Below, piece after piece: positions 43,627-52,709 of a stretch of DNA of 64,000 nucleotides. Position 1 is the stretch's first letter, and each line of letters opens with the position of its first letter. Made by a program: the position numbers and the translations under genes. The DNA is taken from contig JAJEFA010000021.1 of the NCBI GenBank assembly GCA_022820725.1, positions 124,001 to 188,000 of the forward strand, read 5' to 3'. Source of the DNA: Candidatus Binatia bacterium (GTDB lineage: Bacteria > Desulfobacterota > Binatia > Bin18). Under the pieces are notes generated by a model. That model made no database searches, had not been told where the DNA came from, and saw only the letters and a list, made by a program, of their open reading frames with translations.

Positions 43627-44972
43627 GCTTCCTCTTTTATCAGGGAGGTAGCTGAGGCGGGAGTGAGGGCTGATAAATTTTCTATTTTGACCTGGGTGAC
43701 ATGGTGGTTGTCGGTTTTGAGGACGGTCATGCGTAGTGCGTCATACTCGAACACTTCGTTGACCTCGGGGATACGCCCGAGCCATTTATTGATGAAGCCA
43801 CCCACGCTGGTATAGTCACTCCCCTCGGGAAGCTCAAATTCTTCAATGTGATCGTTGACATCGGCAATAGAAAGGGCCGCGTTGACGATATAGGTCTGAT
43901 TGGAGACTTTTTCAATATCGTGGTTCTCGCTGTCGTGCTCGTCCTGAATTTCTCCGACCAACTCCTCAAGAATGTCTTCCATGGTGACGAGGCCGGCCGT
44001 ACTGCCAAACTCATCCACCACCATGGCAATATGCACCTTGCGGCGTTGAAACTCCCGTAGCAGATCGTCAATCGGTTTCGTCTCCGGTACAAAGAACGCA
44101 GGCCGGAGGAGGTCACGCAGAATGATCAGATCCCGATGTTCCATGAGGGTAATGAGATCCTTGGCGTGCACAACCCCAATAATATTGTCGAGTGAATCTT
44201 CATATACCGGTATGCGACTATAGCCGCCTTCAACCAGAAGGTTGACCAGGTCACTGCGGGAGGAGGTGACCTCAATAGCGGCGATATTGGTCCGGGGAAC
44301 CATGATTTCCCGCACGCTGGTCTCCCCAAACTCAAAGACGTTCTCAATCAGCTCATGCTCCTCTTCCTCGATCGTGCCGCCCTCGCGGCCCTGCTCAAGC
44401 AGGAAGCGCAACTCTTCGCCCGAGTGATAGTGCTCCGCTTCGCTCGCCGGTCGAAGGCCAAAGAGCCGCAGCACTTGGTTGGCGGTCCAGTTGAGTGCAA
44501 CAATCGCCGGAGAAAAGATGCGGTAAAAAAACCACAGCGGAAAGGCGACGGCGAGCGTTGTTGACTGGGAATGCTGGATGGCGAGCGCTTTGGGGGCCAG
44601 TTCGCCAAAGACAATAAGAAGAAATGTGAGCAGGATAAAGGCAGCCGGCAGGGCGATACTGTGCGCCAAATCCGGGTCGGCTTCCAGGCCAACCAGGTGC
44701 ATCATTTCAAGAATGAGTTTGGCCACAATCGGCTCCCCGATCCAGCCCAATCCCAGAGAAGCCAGGGTAATGCCAAGTTGGATCGTCGACAAGGAGGCAT
44801 CGAGGTGGGAGATGAGATACTGGCCCATCTTGGCCGTTCGGCTGCCGGACTGAACCAGGAGTTCGATCTGGGACGCGCGAACCTTGACGATTGCAAACTC
44901 TGCCGCGACAAAAAAGGCGTTGACCAGGACCAGCAGGAGTGTGATGAGCAGACCGAGGACGGGACTCTCCAT
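43623..44972 (-). CDS. CNNM/CorC (HlyC-type) transporter with CBS domains
   Basis: A 449-residue membrane protein. The DUF21/CNNM domain (1-190) starts VLGLLITLLLVLVNAFFVAA and includes FLLIVFGELAPKALAIQ. A CBS pair covers about 205-325 (REIMVPRTNIAAIEV, then VHIAMVVDEFGSTAGLVTME). The CorC_HlyC domain ends the protein from about 355. The family exports Mg2+ or other divalent ions, or resists metal stress. It is first in the cutA operon, which supports a metal-ion role; the old name hemolysin is misleading. Confidence 0.92.
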   Translation of the reverse strand: MESPVLGLLITLLLVLVNAFFVAAEFAIVKVRASQIELLVQSGSRTAKMGQYLISHLDASLSTIQLGITLASLGLGWIGEPIVAKLILEMMHLVGLEADPDLAHSIALPAAFILLTFLLIVFGELAPKALAIQHSQSTTLAVAFPLWFFYRIFSPAIVALNWTANQVLRLFGLRPASEAEHYHSGEELRFLLEQGREGGTIEEEEHELIENVFEFGETSVREIMVPRTNIAAIEVTSSRSDLVNLLVEGGYSRIPVYEDSLDNIIGVVHAKDLITLMEHRDLIILRDLLRPAFFVPETKPIDDLLREFQRRKVHIAMVVDEFGSTAGLVTMEDILEELVGEIQDEHDSENHDIEKVSNQTYIVNAALSIADVNDHIEEFELPEGSDYTSVGGFINKWLGRIPEVNEVFEYDALRMTVLKTDNHHVTQVKIENLSALTPASATSLIKEEA

Positions 44973-45114
44973 GCGTGCGCTTCACACCTCCCGGCTGGCT
45001 CGGAGAAGCCGCAGTTGGGTCTCTGACCACGGGTCATCAGATGGAGGGTCGTCCATACAAGGATAGAGCATAATACGAGTCGGCCCTGTATTGCAAGTAG
45101 GAATCGAGCCGGTT

Positions 45115-47157
45115 TTAGTATACGGCTATGTTTTCACTGAGGAAACGCTGGATCTCGGCGGGGGACAGACTGGTCCAGCGCTCGGCCACGGCCACGGCCG
45201 CCTGGACCGAAAAGCGCTCATTCTCACCAATGATTTCCCGTGTTACCGGATAACACCGGACGGGGCTCTGAAGCTGAAGACCGCTCCCCTCTGCTCTCCA
45301 GGCAGAACGGTGCAGAAGCAGCGGCGGTGTGGGTAAGGACGCGATGATATCCTGGAGCAGGGGATCATCCCCATCGATCACAAACTGACATCTGGAGCCG
45401 GCCGCGCGGCATAACGTCCGTATTTCATCCTGGAGCGTGTGCAACTCCTCGACATCGGTACTATAACTTGGCGTCAGGGTGGTCAGGATGGCAATGTCGG
45501 GGATCACCGTTCTGATCAATTGCTGCATATCGCCCCGGTGACGGACGCCGAATTCGAGCACAAGGATGTCGGGCTCCTCGGTATTGAAGAGTGCGGTCCA
45601 GACCGCCCGGACGAAGCCACGTGCGAGGTCTCGCAAACGGACTGAAGCCAATTCAATGTTGAGGATGGCAAGGGGCAGACCAATATCGGTATTGTAGGAA
45701 CGCGGATTGGGCTGAACCCGGTACTGCCGGGCTAAGATCTCGGCCACAATGCGCTTGATAACGGTCTTACCGTGGCTGCCGGCGATAGCAATAACACGGG
45801 GATTTTTTCGCCACAGCCTCAGGCGGGCAAGTGTTCGCAATAGCAGGACGGCGAAGCCACGCAGACGCTGATAGGAATAGGGTCTATTGGGTCCTTTGGG
45901 GTCCTTTGGGCCAGACTCAACAGGCCGGCGTGCGTGGTGCTGAGTGGGCTGGGCCCGATGCGCAACTGCCGGACTGAAGTACGCGTTGAGACGCTCGAAG
46001 GCGGCGGTAATATCATCCGGCCTGCGCCCGAAGTTCAGTCGGATATGGGCCTCGCCGCTGGGTCCAAAGGCCATGCCGGGGACAACGGCAACTTTTGCTT
46101 TTTCCAGCAGGTCGTAGGCGAGGGCGTACGAGTCGCGGGCGTGGACAACCACGTCTTTCATCCGGGGAAAGACAAAGTAGGCGCCTTCGGGTTTCTGGTA
46201 GTCAAACACGTGGGAGAGTTGATCGAGATGCGTGAGTGTCAGGTCACGGCGCTGCTTAAACGCCTGCCGAAAGGCGATGATATGTTCCTGTCCGTATTCG
46301 AGCGCCGCCAGGGCAGCATATTGTGAGACAACCGGTGCGCAAGTCACCAGGGCGTCGTGCACTTTGAGGATTTCCTGGACGTTCCGGGCATCGGAATGGA
46401 GGTAGCCGACCCGCCAGCCCGTCATCCCATAGGCTTTGGAGAAGGTAAAAATCCGCACAATACGCTGGCGGACATCGGCGATCTGAGCCGGGCTGAAATA
46501 AGCTTCTGGTGTGTACACAAAATCCTTATAGGCCTCATCAATAATCAGAAAGAGATTGTGCCGTTCGGCCAGCGCAATCAGGGCGCGCGTTTCCGCTTCC
46601 GAGAAGACCGTCCCGGTCGGATTGTTCGGGTTACAGTATAAGATCGCTCTCGTGTGTGGCGACAGACAGGCCTCGAACGTCTCTTCGTCAAAGGCAAAAT
46701 TCCGCTCCTCGCGGAGCGGGGCGAAGCGCGGGGTACAACCGGCGATGCGGACGACCTCCTGGTAGGAGGCATAGCTAGGAGAGGGCAGAATGATCTCATC
46801 TCCAGGGCGGGTGAGGGTCAGCAGCGTCGCGGCAATGGCCTCAATCGAGCCGCTGGAAACAATAATCTCCTGGTCCGGGTCGTAGTGCATGCCTTCTCGC
46901 AGCAACGACTCGGCAATACACTCGCGCAGTTGGGGTAAGCCTGGAGTCAGCGAGTAAGTGGCGCACTCGCCCTCGGCGATTTTCTGCTGGACAAAGGATT
47001 TGATCGGTTCGGGCGTATCAAAGCTGGGGATACCTTGGGCCAGAGAGACCACGTCCGGCACCCGACTGGCAGCCAGCTCCATCGCCTTAATCGGCGACAG
47101 TTTGACGTCGGCCGTGCGCGCAAATAATTGTCTTTGCCCCCCACCTCCGCGAGCCAC
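45115..47157 (-). CDS. fusion: PLP aminotransferase (class I/II) plus Mur-ligase central domain
   Basis: A 680-residue, apparently fused enzyme. Residues 1-395 form a complete aspartate-aminotransferase-fold protein: the PLP lysine is K241 (FTFSKAYGMTGWR), with CNPNNPTG at 175-182 and IIDEAYKDF. After a linker (about 400-450) comes a MurF-type ATP-binding core: P-loop AIAGSHGKT at 457-465, NTDIGLPLAILN, LVLEFGVRHRGDM, PDIAILTTLTPS, and a final stretch IGENERFSVQAAVAVAER. The UDP-binding N-terminus and the C-terminal Rossmann domain of Mur ligases are absent. The GTG start at 47157 has AAAGGA upstream. The substrate is unknown; a cell-wall or peptide ligation linked to amino-acid transamination is a guess. 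Confidence 0.8.
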   Translation of the reverse strand: MARGGGGQRQLFARTADVKLSPIKAMELAASRVPDVVSLAQGIPSFDTPEPIKSFVQQKIAEGECATYSLTPGLPQLRECIAESLLREGMHYDPDQEIIVSSGSIEAIAATLLTLTRPGDEIILPSPSYASYQEVVRIAGCTPRFAPLREERNFAFDEETFEACLSPHTRAILYCNPNNPTGTVFSEAETRALIALAERHNLFLIIDEAYKDFVYTPEAYFSPAQIADVRQRIVRIFTFSKAYGMTGWRVGYLHSDARNVQEILKVHDALVTCAPVVSQYAALAALEYGQEHIIAFRQAFKQRRDLTLTHLDQLSHVFDYQKPEGAYFVFPRMKDVVVHARDSYALAYDLLEKAKVAVVPGMAFGPSGEAHIRLNFGRRPDDITAAFERLNAYFSPAVAHRAQPTQHHARRPVESGPKDPKGPNRPYSYQRLRGFAVLLLRTLARLRLWRKNPRVIAIAGSHGKTVIKRIVAEILARQYRVQPNPRSYNTDIGLPLAILNIELASVRLRDLARGFVRAVWTALFNTEEPDILVLEFGVRHRGDMQQLIRTVIPDIAILTTLTPSYSTDVEELHTLQDEIRTLCRAAGSRCQFVIDGDDPLLQDIIASLPTPPLLLHRSAWRAEGSGLQLQSPVRCYPVTREIIGENERFSVQAAVAVAERWTSLSPAEIQRFLSENIAVY

Positions 47158-47280
47158 AATCAGTCCGTTCCTTTCAGCCTATTGTCGGGGGTACGGTATC
47201 CAGGGTCACAGGGCTTTGCAATGGAGTGGATGATTAGGATATATCCCGGAACAGGCCTAGTCACGATAGGAGGGGATCGT

Positions 47281-47964
47281 ATGAGTGAGCGCCTTTTTTC
47301 CGAAGAAGAAGTCCGTGAAATGGGAAAGCGAACGGTGGACCGTTTAACGGAAGCCATTGACGCCGGGGATGCGGAGCAGGCCAAGAAGATTGCGCACCGC
47401 ATGTATAATGAATTCCTTGGGATGCACGACCTCTACCGAAACTGGACAACCGCGACGCTGAGCGAGGTGGGGAAACGCTTTGGCGATGAGGTGCTGGAAG
47501 AGATCATGATGGCCGGCGTAAAAGCCTGGTGGCTGCCGAATTTGGAAAAAATGCCGCAGGACCCACAAGAGCTGCCTAGGAAGATCAAAATGTTCATTGC
47601 CGGCCTGCGGGGTCATCTCCAACCCATGCACATTGAAGAGGATGAGGAAAAGGTCGTTATTCAGATGCGTCCCTGCGGCAGTGGCGGACGTATGGTCCTC
47701 GAAGGTAAATACGACGGACCCGACGCCTTTCATACCGTGGAAAAACCGCAGCGGATGACCTATAACCGTGCCGACTTTCCCGTGTACTGTGCGCACGAGC
47801 CGCCGATGGAGTTGGTTGACATCGAAAAAAACGGGAAACCTTTTGTCGTGGTCGAACCGGCCGCCGTCCTCGGAAAAGAGCATTGTTCTTTTATTATCTA
47901 TAAAGACCCGGACAAAGTCCCGGAGAAATATTACGAACGGCTCGGCCTTAAGAAGCCGGACTAG
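47281..47964 (+). CDS. unknown protein with CGSGG motif and conserved cysteines
   Basis: A 227-residue soluble protein. The first 110 residues are helical (EEEVREMGKRTVDRLTEAID, FGDEVLEEIMMAGVKAWWLP). The second half has MRPCGSGGRMVLEG, DFPVYCAHEPPMEL and GKEHCSF, so three cysteines and several His that could bind a metal or cluster. I recall similar PCGSGGR proteins in uncultured marine and sponge bacteria but no function. AGGAGGGG lies upstream of the ATG. It is 20 bp before the FIST gene, so the two probably form an operon. Confidence 0.65.
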   Translation: MSERLFSEEEVREMGKRTVDRLTEAIDAGDAEQAKKIAHRMYNEFLGMHDLYRNWTTATLSEVGKRFGDEVLEEIMMAGVKAWWLPNLEKMPQDPQELPRKIKMFIAGLRGHLQPMHIEEDEEKVVIQMRPCGSGGRMVLEGKYDGPDAFHTVEKPQRMTYNRADFPVYCAHEPPMELVDIEKNGKPFVVVEPAAVLGKEHCSFIIYKDPDKVPEKYYERLGLKKPD

Positions 47965-47984
47965 GCCGGTTGTGAGGAGCACGT

Positions 47985-49178
47985 ATGCTCAGCGCTGGAG
48001 TTGGTCTCTCAAAACAACACGACACCGAACAGGCCACGCGGGAGGCGACCCGGGCGGCCTTGCGTCAGGCGGGTGGCGACCGCGCTGACTTTGCCCTGGT
48101 CTTTGCCACCGCCCACCACGGGGCCGGGTACGGGCGCGTCCTGCGCACGGTTCGCACTGAAACGCAAGCCAGTCAGGTTGTCGGCTGTAGTGCCGGTGGC
48201 GTGCTGACCACGGCTGGAGAAGTGGAACGCGCGCCGGGTGTTGCGGTGTTAGCTGTGCGGTCGGACACGCTGTCCGCCCATCGTTTCTTTGTTCCCCAAT
48301 TGCGCGGCCGGGCACGGACGGTTGGCCAGGAGGTCGTGTCCAGCGTCACTCCTCACCTCGGTCCCGAAAATCTCGCCCTTGTCTTCCCCGATACGTATAA
48401 CTTTGACTCCCATGCGTTTTTTGACGGAATTACAGAAGGTGGGCTCTCGGATGTGCCTTTTGTTGGTGGTGGAGCGTCTGAGGACGGGAGTGTTGGCGAG
48501 ACCTTCCAGTTGTGCGGAGACACGGTCAGCAGTGACGCCGTCAGTGGGGCGCTACTGACCGGTCAGTTCACCTATACCATTGGCATCACCCAGGCCTGCC
48601 AGCCGGTGAGTCCTGTCTATCGCGTCACGAAAGCCCACAACAATCTCGTCCTTGAGCTCGACGGCCGACCGGCGTTTGAGGCCTTTGCCGAACGTGTGAG
48701 CCCCCAACTCCGCGAGGACCTGCGCCGTGCCGCGGCCTATGTATTTGTTGGCCTGCCGGTCGACGCCGAACGCCAGCATATTGCTCCCGGCGAATACATC
48801 GTGCGGAACCTCGTGGGCTTTGATCCGGAGCGTGGGATTATTGCGGTGGCGGACCAGATCGTCGAAGGCCAGAAGCTGGTCTTCACTCTACGCGACGGGA
48901 ACGGCGCACGGACCGACCTGAAACGTGAGCTGGAGGCGCAGGACCAGAGCTGGCAGCACAGCCGCCCGGCGTTTGGTCTGTATTTCAACTGTGTCGGACG
49001 TGGGAGCGGACTCTATGGGATTCCCGATATCGACTCTTCCTACATCAACCAATACCTGGCCGATGTGCCGGTTATCGGGTTTTTTACCGGCTGCGAGATC
49101 GCCCCTGTACAGCGCCAGGCCATCGTCCATCAGTATTCCGGTGTCCTCGTCCTCGTTGGCGAGAAGCCGCTGCACTAA
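47985..49178 (+). CDS. FIST N and C domain sensor protein
   Basis: A 397-residue protein with a FIST_N domain (25-210; QVVGCSAGGVLTTAGEVE, LVFPDTYNFDSHAFF, PFVGGGASEDG) and a FIST_C domain (225-385; VYRVTKAHNNLVLELDGRPA, FFTGCEIAPVQ). FIST domains are predicted small-molecule, perhaps amino-acid, sensors. No output domain is fused, so it would work with a separate partner; the CGSGG protein before it is a candidate. GAGG precedes the ATG. Convergent with the next gene, 8 bp apart. Confidence 0.88.
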   Translation: MLSAGVGLSKQHDTEQATREATRAALRQAGGDRADFALVFATAHHGAGYGRVLRTVRTETQASQVVGCSAGGVLTTAGEVERAPGVAVLAVRSDTLSAHRFFVPQLRGRARTVGQEVVSSVTPHLGPENLALVFPDTYNFDSHAFFDGITEGGLSDVPFVGGGASEDGSVGETFQLCGDTVSSDAVSGALLTGQFTYTIGITQACQPVSPVYRVTKAHNNLVLELDGRPAFEAFAERVSPQLREDLRRAAAYVFVGLPVDAERQHIAPGEYIVRNLVGFDPERGIIAVADQIVEGQKLVFTLRDGNGARTDLKRELEAQDQSWQHSRPAFGLYFNCVGRGSGLYGIPDIDSSYINQYLADVPVIGFFTGCEIAPVQRQAIVHQYSGVLVLVGEKPLH

Positions 49179-49186
49179 GGCAGGAG

Positions 49187-49546
49187 TCAAAACGGGAATA
49201 AATTCCCAAAAAATCCCTCGTCGTCGCTTGAGGCGACCGGCTCGTCTTCGTCCTCGTCCATAAAGCCCTTGAACGGATTATACTTCGAGAGCAAGCCTGG
49301 CTTGGTAATGGTCTCTCCCGCCCCAGGGTCAATATCACGGGCGCGGCCATACGTTGGCGTGGCGGTTGGAAATTGTCCCGGCTCCTGGAGATAGGTAATA
49401 CCCAGGTCGCGATCATCATCACAGCAGCCTCTGCTAAACGGCAGCCAGGAGCAGGACGCTCCGAACACGATCAGGCTCGCGTACAAGACCGCGTGGATAT
49501 ACGGGCTCGGCACTTTCACACTACGAAAATTCGGGAAGTGGATCAC
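49187..49546 (-). CDS. small probable lipoprotein, unknown
   Basis: A protein of up to 119 residues with a hydrophobic leader ending in a lipobox-like FGASC (VLYASLIVFGASCSW). The rest is polar, with a very acidic stretch (MDEDEDEPVASSDDE) and a C-terminal GFFGNLFPF. The start is not settled: GTG codons at 49546 and 49519 are possible. I recognise no family. Confidence 0.5.
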   Translation of the reverse strand: MIHFPNFRSVKVPSPYIHAVLYASLIVFGASCSWLPFSRGCCDDDRDLGITYLQEPGQFPTATPTYGRARDIDPGAGETITKPGLLSKYNPFKGFMDEDEDEPVASSDDEGFFGNLFPF

Positions 49547-49604
49547 TGTACAATCTTTTCCAGTACGGTTCTCTCTTGGGTTTCGGCAGGGGCTCTCTCA
49601 GTCG

Positions 49605-49922
49605 TTATTTCAGCCGAACTGCCGTTCCAGTTGCGACCAGCAGTAACATGCCTTTTCCTCCGCCGCTAATTTCGCTGTAGTCCATATCGACGCCGACAAC
49701 CGCATCGGCACCGAGCTGCGTGGCCTGCTCCGCGAGTTCTTCCAGGCAGGTCTCCTTGGCTTCCCGCAGCGCTTTTTGGTGGGTGCCGCTGCGGCCTCCA
49801 AAAAAGTCCCGCAGGCCGCCCAGCATATCCCGAAAGACGTTGATGCCCAAAACACACTCGGCGCTGACAATGCCAAGCGCTTCCTGAATGGTGCGACCCG
49901 GAACCGCAGGGGTCGTAGTCAT
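49605..49922 (-). CDS. YbjQ/UPF0145 family protein
   Basis: A 105-residue protein of the YbjQ family: TPAVPGRTIQEALGIVSAEC, then the conserved AVVGVDMDYSEISGGGKGML. Members form pentamers of unknown role, once described as heavy-metal binding. The ATG at 49922 gives the family length; the frame is open from 49943. Confidence 0.82.
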   Translation of the reverse strand: MTTTPAVPGRTIQEALGIVSAECVLGINVFRDMLGGLRDFFGGRSGTHQKALREAKETCLEELAEQATQLGADAVVGVDMDYSEISGGGKGMLLLVATGTAVRLK

Positions 49923-50048
49923 ATTGTTTCTGGCAATCGGCATAGACGGTTTCCGTTAGGTTGTGGTCTCACGACGGTTATACATAACTGGAAAACTTTC
50001 CGGCCACTACCACACCGCAAGCGCATTCTTTCCCTGGATGGTTTCTTA

Positions 50049-52709
50049 TCAAGAAAATGAGAGCGGCGAGGTCTCGGGCGGCGGCCCGAACAAAACACGC
50101 AGGGCGATGTCGGCCAGGAGGAAGAAAAGAGCGATGATAATAAGGGTGTTTTCGAGTGGATGGAGGAGGACTTTCTGGCCACCCCGAATGTGGGAGGTGA
50201 GTTCGTCAAACGTCGGGTTGAGGCTGCCGCCCGTTCCTTCGGCCAGGGCGTGCAGCAATGGCCGGTTGGGTTGTTGCTGGCGATATTCCCTCAGCGCACC
50301 GTCCACTTCTTGCCCAACCAGAACCGTCTGGCTCCTCTGGTTCAGAATGGTATTGCCTCTGCGCTTGACAATGGTGACGGGAACGTTGCCCGTATAGCGG
50401 GCGGGCAGGACGGCTTCGGAGATACGCGGGGCGACCGGCATGAGGGTCAGGGTCTCGCTTCGGGTTCCGCTGGCCAGGCGGGCCTGGAGGATACTGTCCT
50501 CCGTATTGTCAAAGGATTCGACCCGGAGGATCGTGCGTTCGCCGCGCTTGGTCGCGCTCAGTCGATAATCCAGCGGTGTTTCATTCCGCATGGCCCAGCG
50601 AACCGCCTGAGACCAGAATTTCCCGAAGCGTTCCCAGCGTATCCAGTCCCCTGAGCCGGCGCCGCTTGGGTCAAACGGCGCAACGACCACCTTACCCAGA
50701 CCGTACTGCCAGGTGGCCAGGAGCGGGTCCTGTTCGCCGTGGACGTCGGTATAGAGCTGAACGTTCGCCCGCTTCTTGGGCTTGGTCAGCATATATTCGT
50801 CCAGGGCCGGGAAGTCGGACAGGCCGCGTAAAATCTGCCCCCGGACGCCGACCTGGGGGACGATATCCTTGGGGCCCTCGTCTTCCTGACCTTGCTGGCG
50901 CAGGGTCTGACGGGTGTCTCGCACCAAGAGTTGGGGCAGCATGGTGGCGTCTTCAACATGGTAGAAGCGCCCACCCGTTTTCTCAGACATATACGACAGG
51001 AGTTGTAGGTTGACGGTATCGCTCCCAATCCGAATGGTCGTAATCGAGATCTGGCGCTGGGCAATGGTTTTAATCAATGGATAATGATCGGTCGGACTGC
51101 GGTTGGTATCGCCATCCGTGAGGAGAATAATATGCCGAATGGACCGTCGACTCCGACTTAATTGGTCGGCTGCGGCTTCCAGGGCATTATAGAAATCCGT
51201 TCCGCCGCCATATCGGAGACGCCCGATGCGACTCCGCAGCGTCGAGCGATTCTGTGACAGCCGCTTTAATGCAGACAGGGCATAGGCCTCTGAGTCAAAG
51301 GCAATGGCGCCCGCCAAATCGGTATTTTTGAGCTGGCCCAGGACGGCGATGGCCGCCTTCTGCGCATACTCCATCTTTTGGCCGTCGTGCAGGCCGCGTA
51401 CGTGGCTGTTATAGCCCATGCTGTTCGAGCGGTCGATCAGCAAGAAGAGAGCGATCGGAATCCGCTTCTTTTTCTGCGGACGCTGCTCGTGAAAGGAGAC
51501 CGGTAAGAGCCGTTCTATGGCGGAGTTTTGATAGTCGAGCGTTCCAAACGTTCGCGCCCCGCCGGCCATGAGAAAGCCCCCCCCAAAGTCGCGGACATAG
51601 CGTTCAATGGCGGTCATCTGGCGCTGTGTCACGTCTTTACGGCCGATGTCGTCAAAGACCACGCTGTTATAGTCGAGCAGCTGGGTCAGACCGGTTGGCA
51701 GACCCTCGGGGCGTCGAAACTCAATATCCACTTCCTTGAGGTGCAGGGCGCGGGCTAGGTGGGTCCTGGGGTTGTCGGTAATGACCAGGGCGCGCGTTTT
51801 CCCGGCAACAGCCAGGCTTGTGCTCTGGCTGTTGTTCCCGGCGATCGTATCAACGTCCGTCTGCACCTCGGCTCGTAGCAGATAGTTCCCGCGCTGGAGG
51901 ATTTGAGCGGGGATTTCCAGAACCGACAGGCCGGGCTCCAGACTCACCACCTGACGGGTCAGGAGCTGATCGTCGGCATAAACGTCCGCCCTACCCGGAA
52001 CCGGCTGGCCATGGCCGTTACGGACAACGAGGCGCATATCAAAAACGCTGCCCTCACGAGTCAGCGGTGGAACCACAAATTTTTCCAGGGAGACTTCCGC
52101 CTGTTGGCCGCTGGGGGGAATGACCGGATAAATGGCAATGCCCATTTGACGGGCTGCAGCGACGGTCTGGCGGGCCATGCCCGTTGTCTCATTGCCGTCG
52201 GTCAGGAGGAGGAGGCGTTTCTCCGCTCCCTCGGGATACAGGGCAAAGGAGCGTTCAAGCGCTTGCGCGATATTGGTACTGGTTGCGCGGTCAGACGACG
52301 GCAGTGACTCGGGCAGGACCGCCTGGGACGCCGGACCGGGAGCGAGAACGAGCTGGGTATCCGTTGCAAACGAGAGAATGGCGAGTTCATCTTGTGCCGA
52401 GAGCGCTTCTTTGAGCTGTTCCAGATAGGTCTGCATCCAGGTTCGGGCTTCTGTGACAATGCTGTCTGAGGTATCGACAGCCGCCACAACGGCTAGGCGC
52501 TGATCGGACAGAATAGTCTGATGGCTCAGATCCGCCAGGGCCAGGATAATCAGGAGAGCGGCCATCGTTCTCAGTATCGTCGCGCCCAGGAGTACACGCC
52601 GCTGAGAGCGGCCGCGTAACGGCAGCCACAGCAGGGGCAACAGCAGCAGAAGCCATAAGAACTTCGGCGACAGAATCGTGTACGCCTGGCCAAAAATCTC
52701 CGCGGTCAT
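50049..52709 (-). CDS. large membrane VWA protein with two MIDAS sites (Bat-operon type)
   Basis: An 886-residue membrane protein. Two helices at the start (FLWLLLLLPLLWLPL, TILRTMAALLIILALADL) lead to a first VWA domain with MIDAS DTSDS at 79-83. A class-I glutamine-amidotransferase-like fold follows (ALVITDNPRTHLARALHL, FGGGFLMAGGARTFG). A second VWA domain has DRSNS at 426-430 and LLTDGDTNRSP. A final helix (LIIIALFFLLADIALRVLF) closes it. The ATG at 52709 overlaps the upstream stop by 4 bp and follows GGAGGG. It is last in a MoxR/DUF58/VWA operon; MoxR ATPases act as chaperones on such VWA partners. Confidence 0.85.
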   Translation of the reverse strand: MTAEIFGQAYTILSPKFLWLLLLLPLLWLPLRGRSQRRVLLGATILRTMAALLIILALADLSHQTILSDQRLAVVAAVDTSDSIVTEARTWMQTYLEQLKEALSAQDELAILSFATDTQLVLAPGPASQAVLPESLPSSDRATSTNIAQALERSFALYPEGAEKRLLLLTDGNETTGMARQTVAAARQMGIAIYPVIPPSGQQAEVSLEKFVVPPLTREGSVFDMRLVVRNGHGQPVPGRADVYADDQLLTRQVVSLEPGLSVLEIPAQILQRGNYLLRAEVQTDVDTIAGNNSQSTSLAVAGKTRALVITDNPRTHLARALHLKEVDIEFRRPEGLPTGLTQLLDYNSVVFDDIGRKDVTQRQMTAIERYVRDFGGGFLMAGGARTFGTLDYQNSAIERLLPVSFHEQRPQKKKRIPIALFLLIDRSNSMGYNSHVRGLHDGQKMEYAQKAAIAVLGQLKNTDLAGAIAFDSEAYALSALKRLSQNRSTLRSRIGRLRYGGGTDFYNALEAAADQLSRSRRSIRHIILLTDGDTNRSPTDHYPLIKTIAQRQISITTIRIGSDTVNLQLLSYMSEKTGGRFYHVEDATMLPQLLVRDTRQTLRQQGQEDEGPKDIVPQVGVRGQILRGLSDFPALDEYMLTKPKKRANVQLYTDVHGEQDPLLATWQYGLGKVVVAPFDPSGAGSGDWIRWERFGKFWSQAVRWAMRNETPLDYRLSATKRGERTILRVESFDNTEDSILQARLASGTRSETLTLMPVAPRISEAVLPARYTGNVPVTIVKRRGNTILNQRSQTVLVGQEVDGALREYRQQQPNRPLLHALAEGTGGSLNPTFDELTSHIRGGQKVLLHPLENTLIIIALFFLLADIALRVLFGPPPETSPLSFS

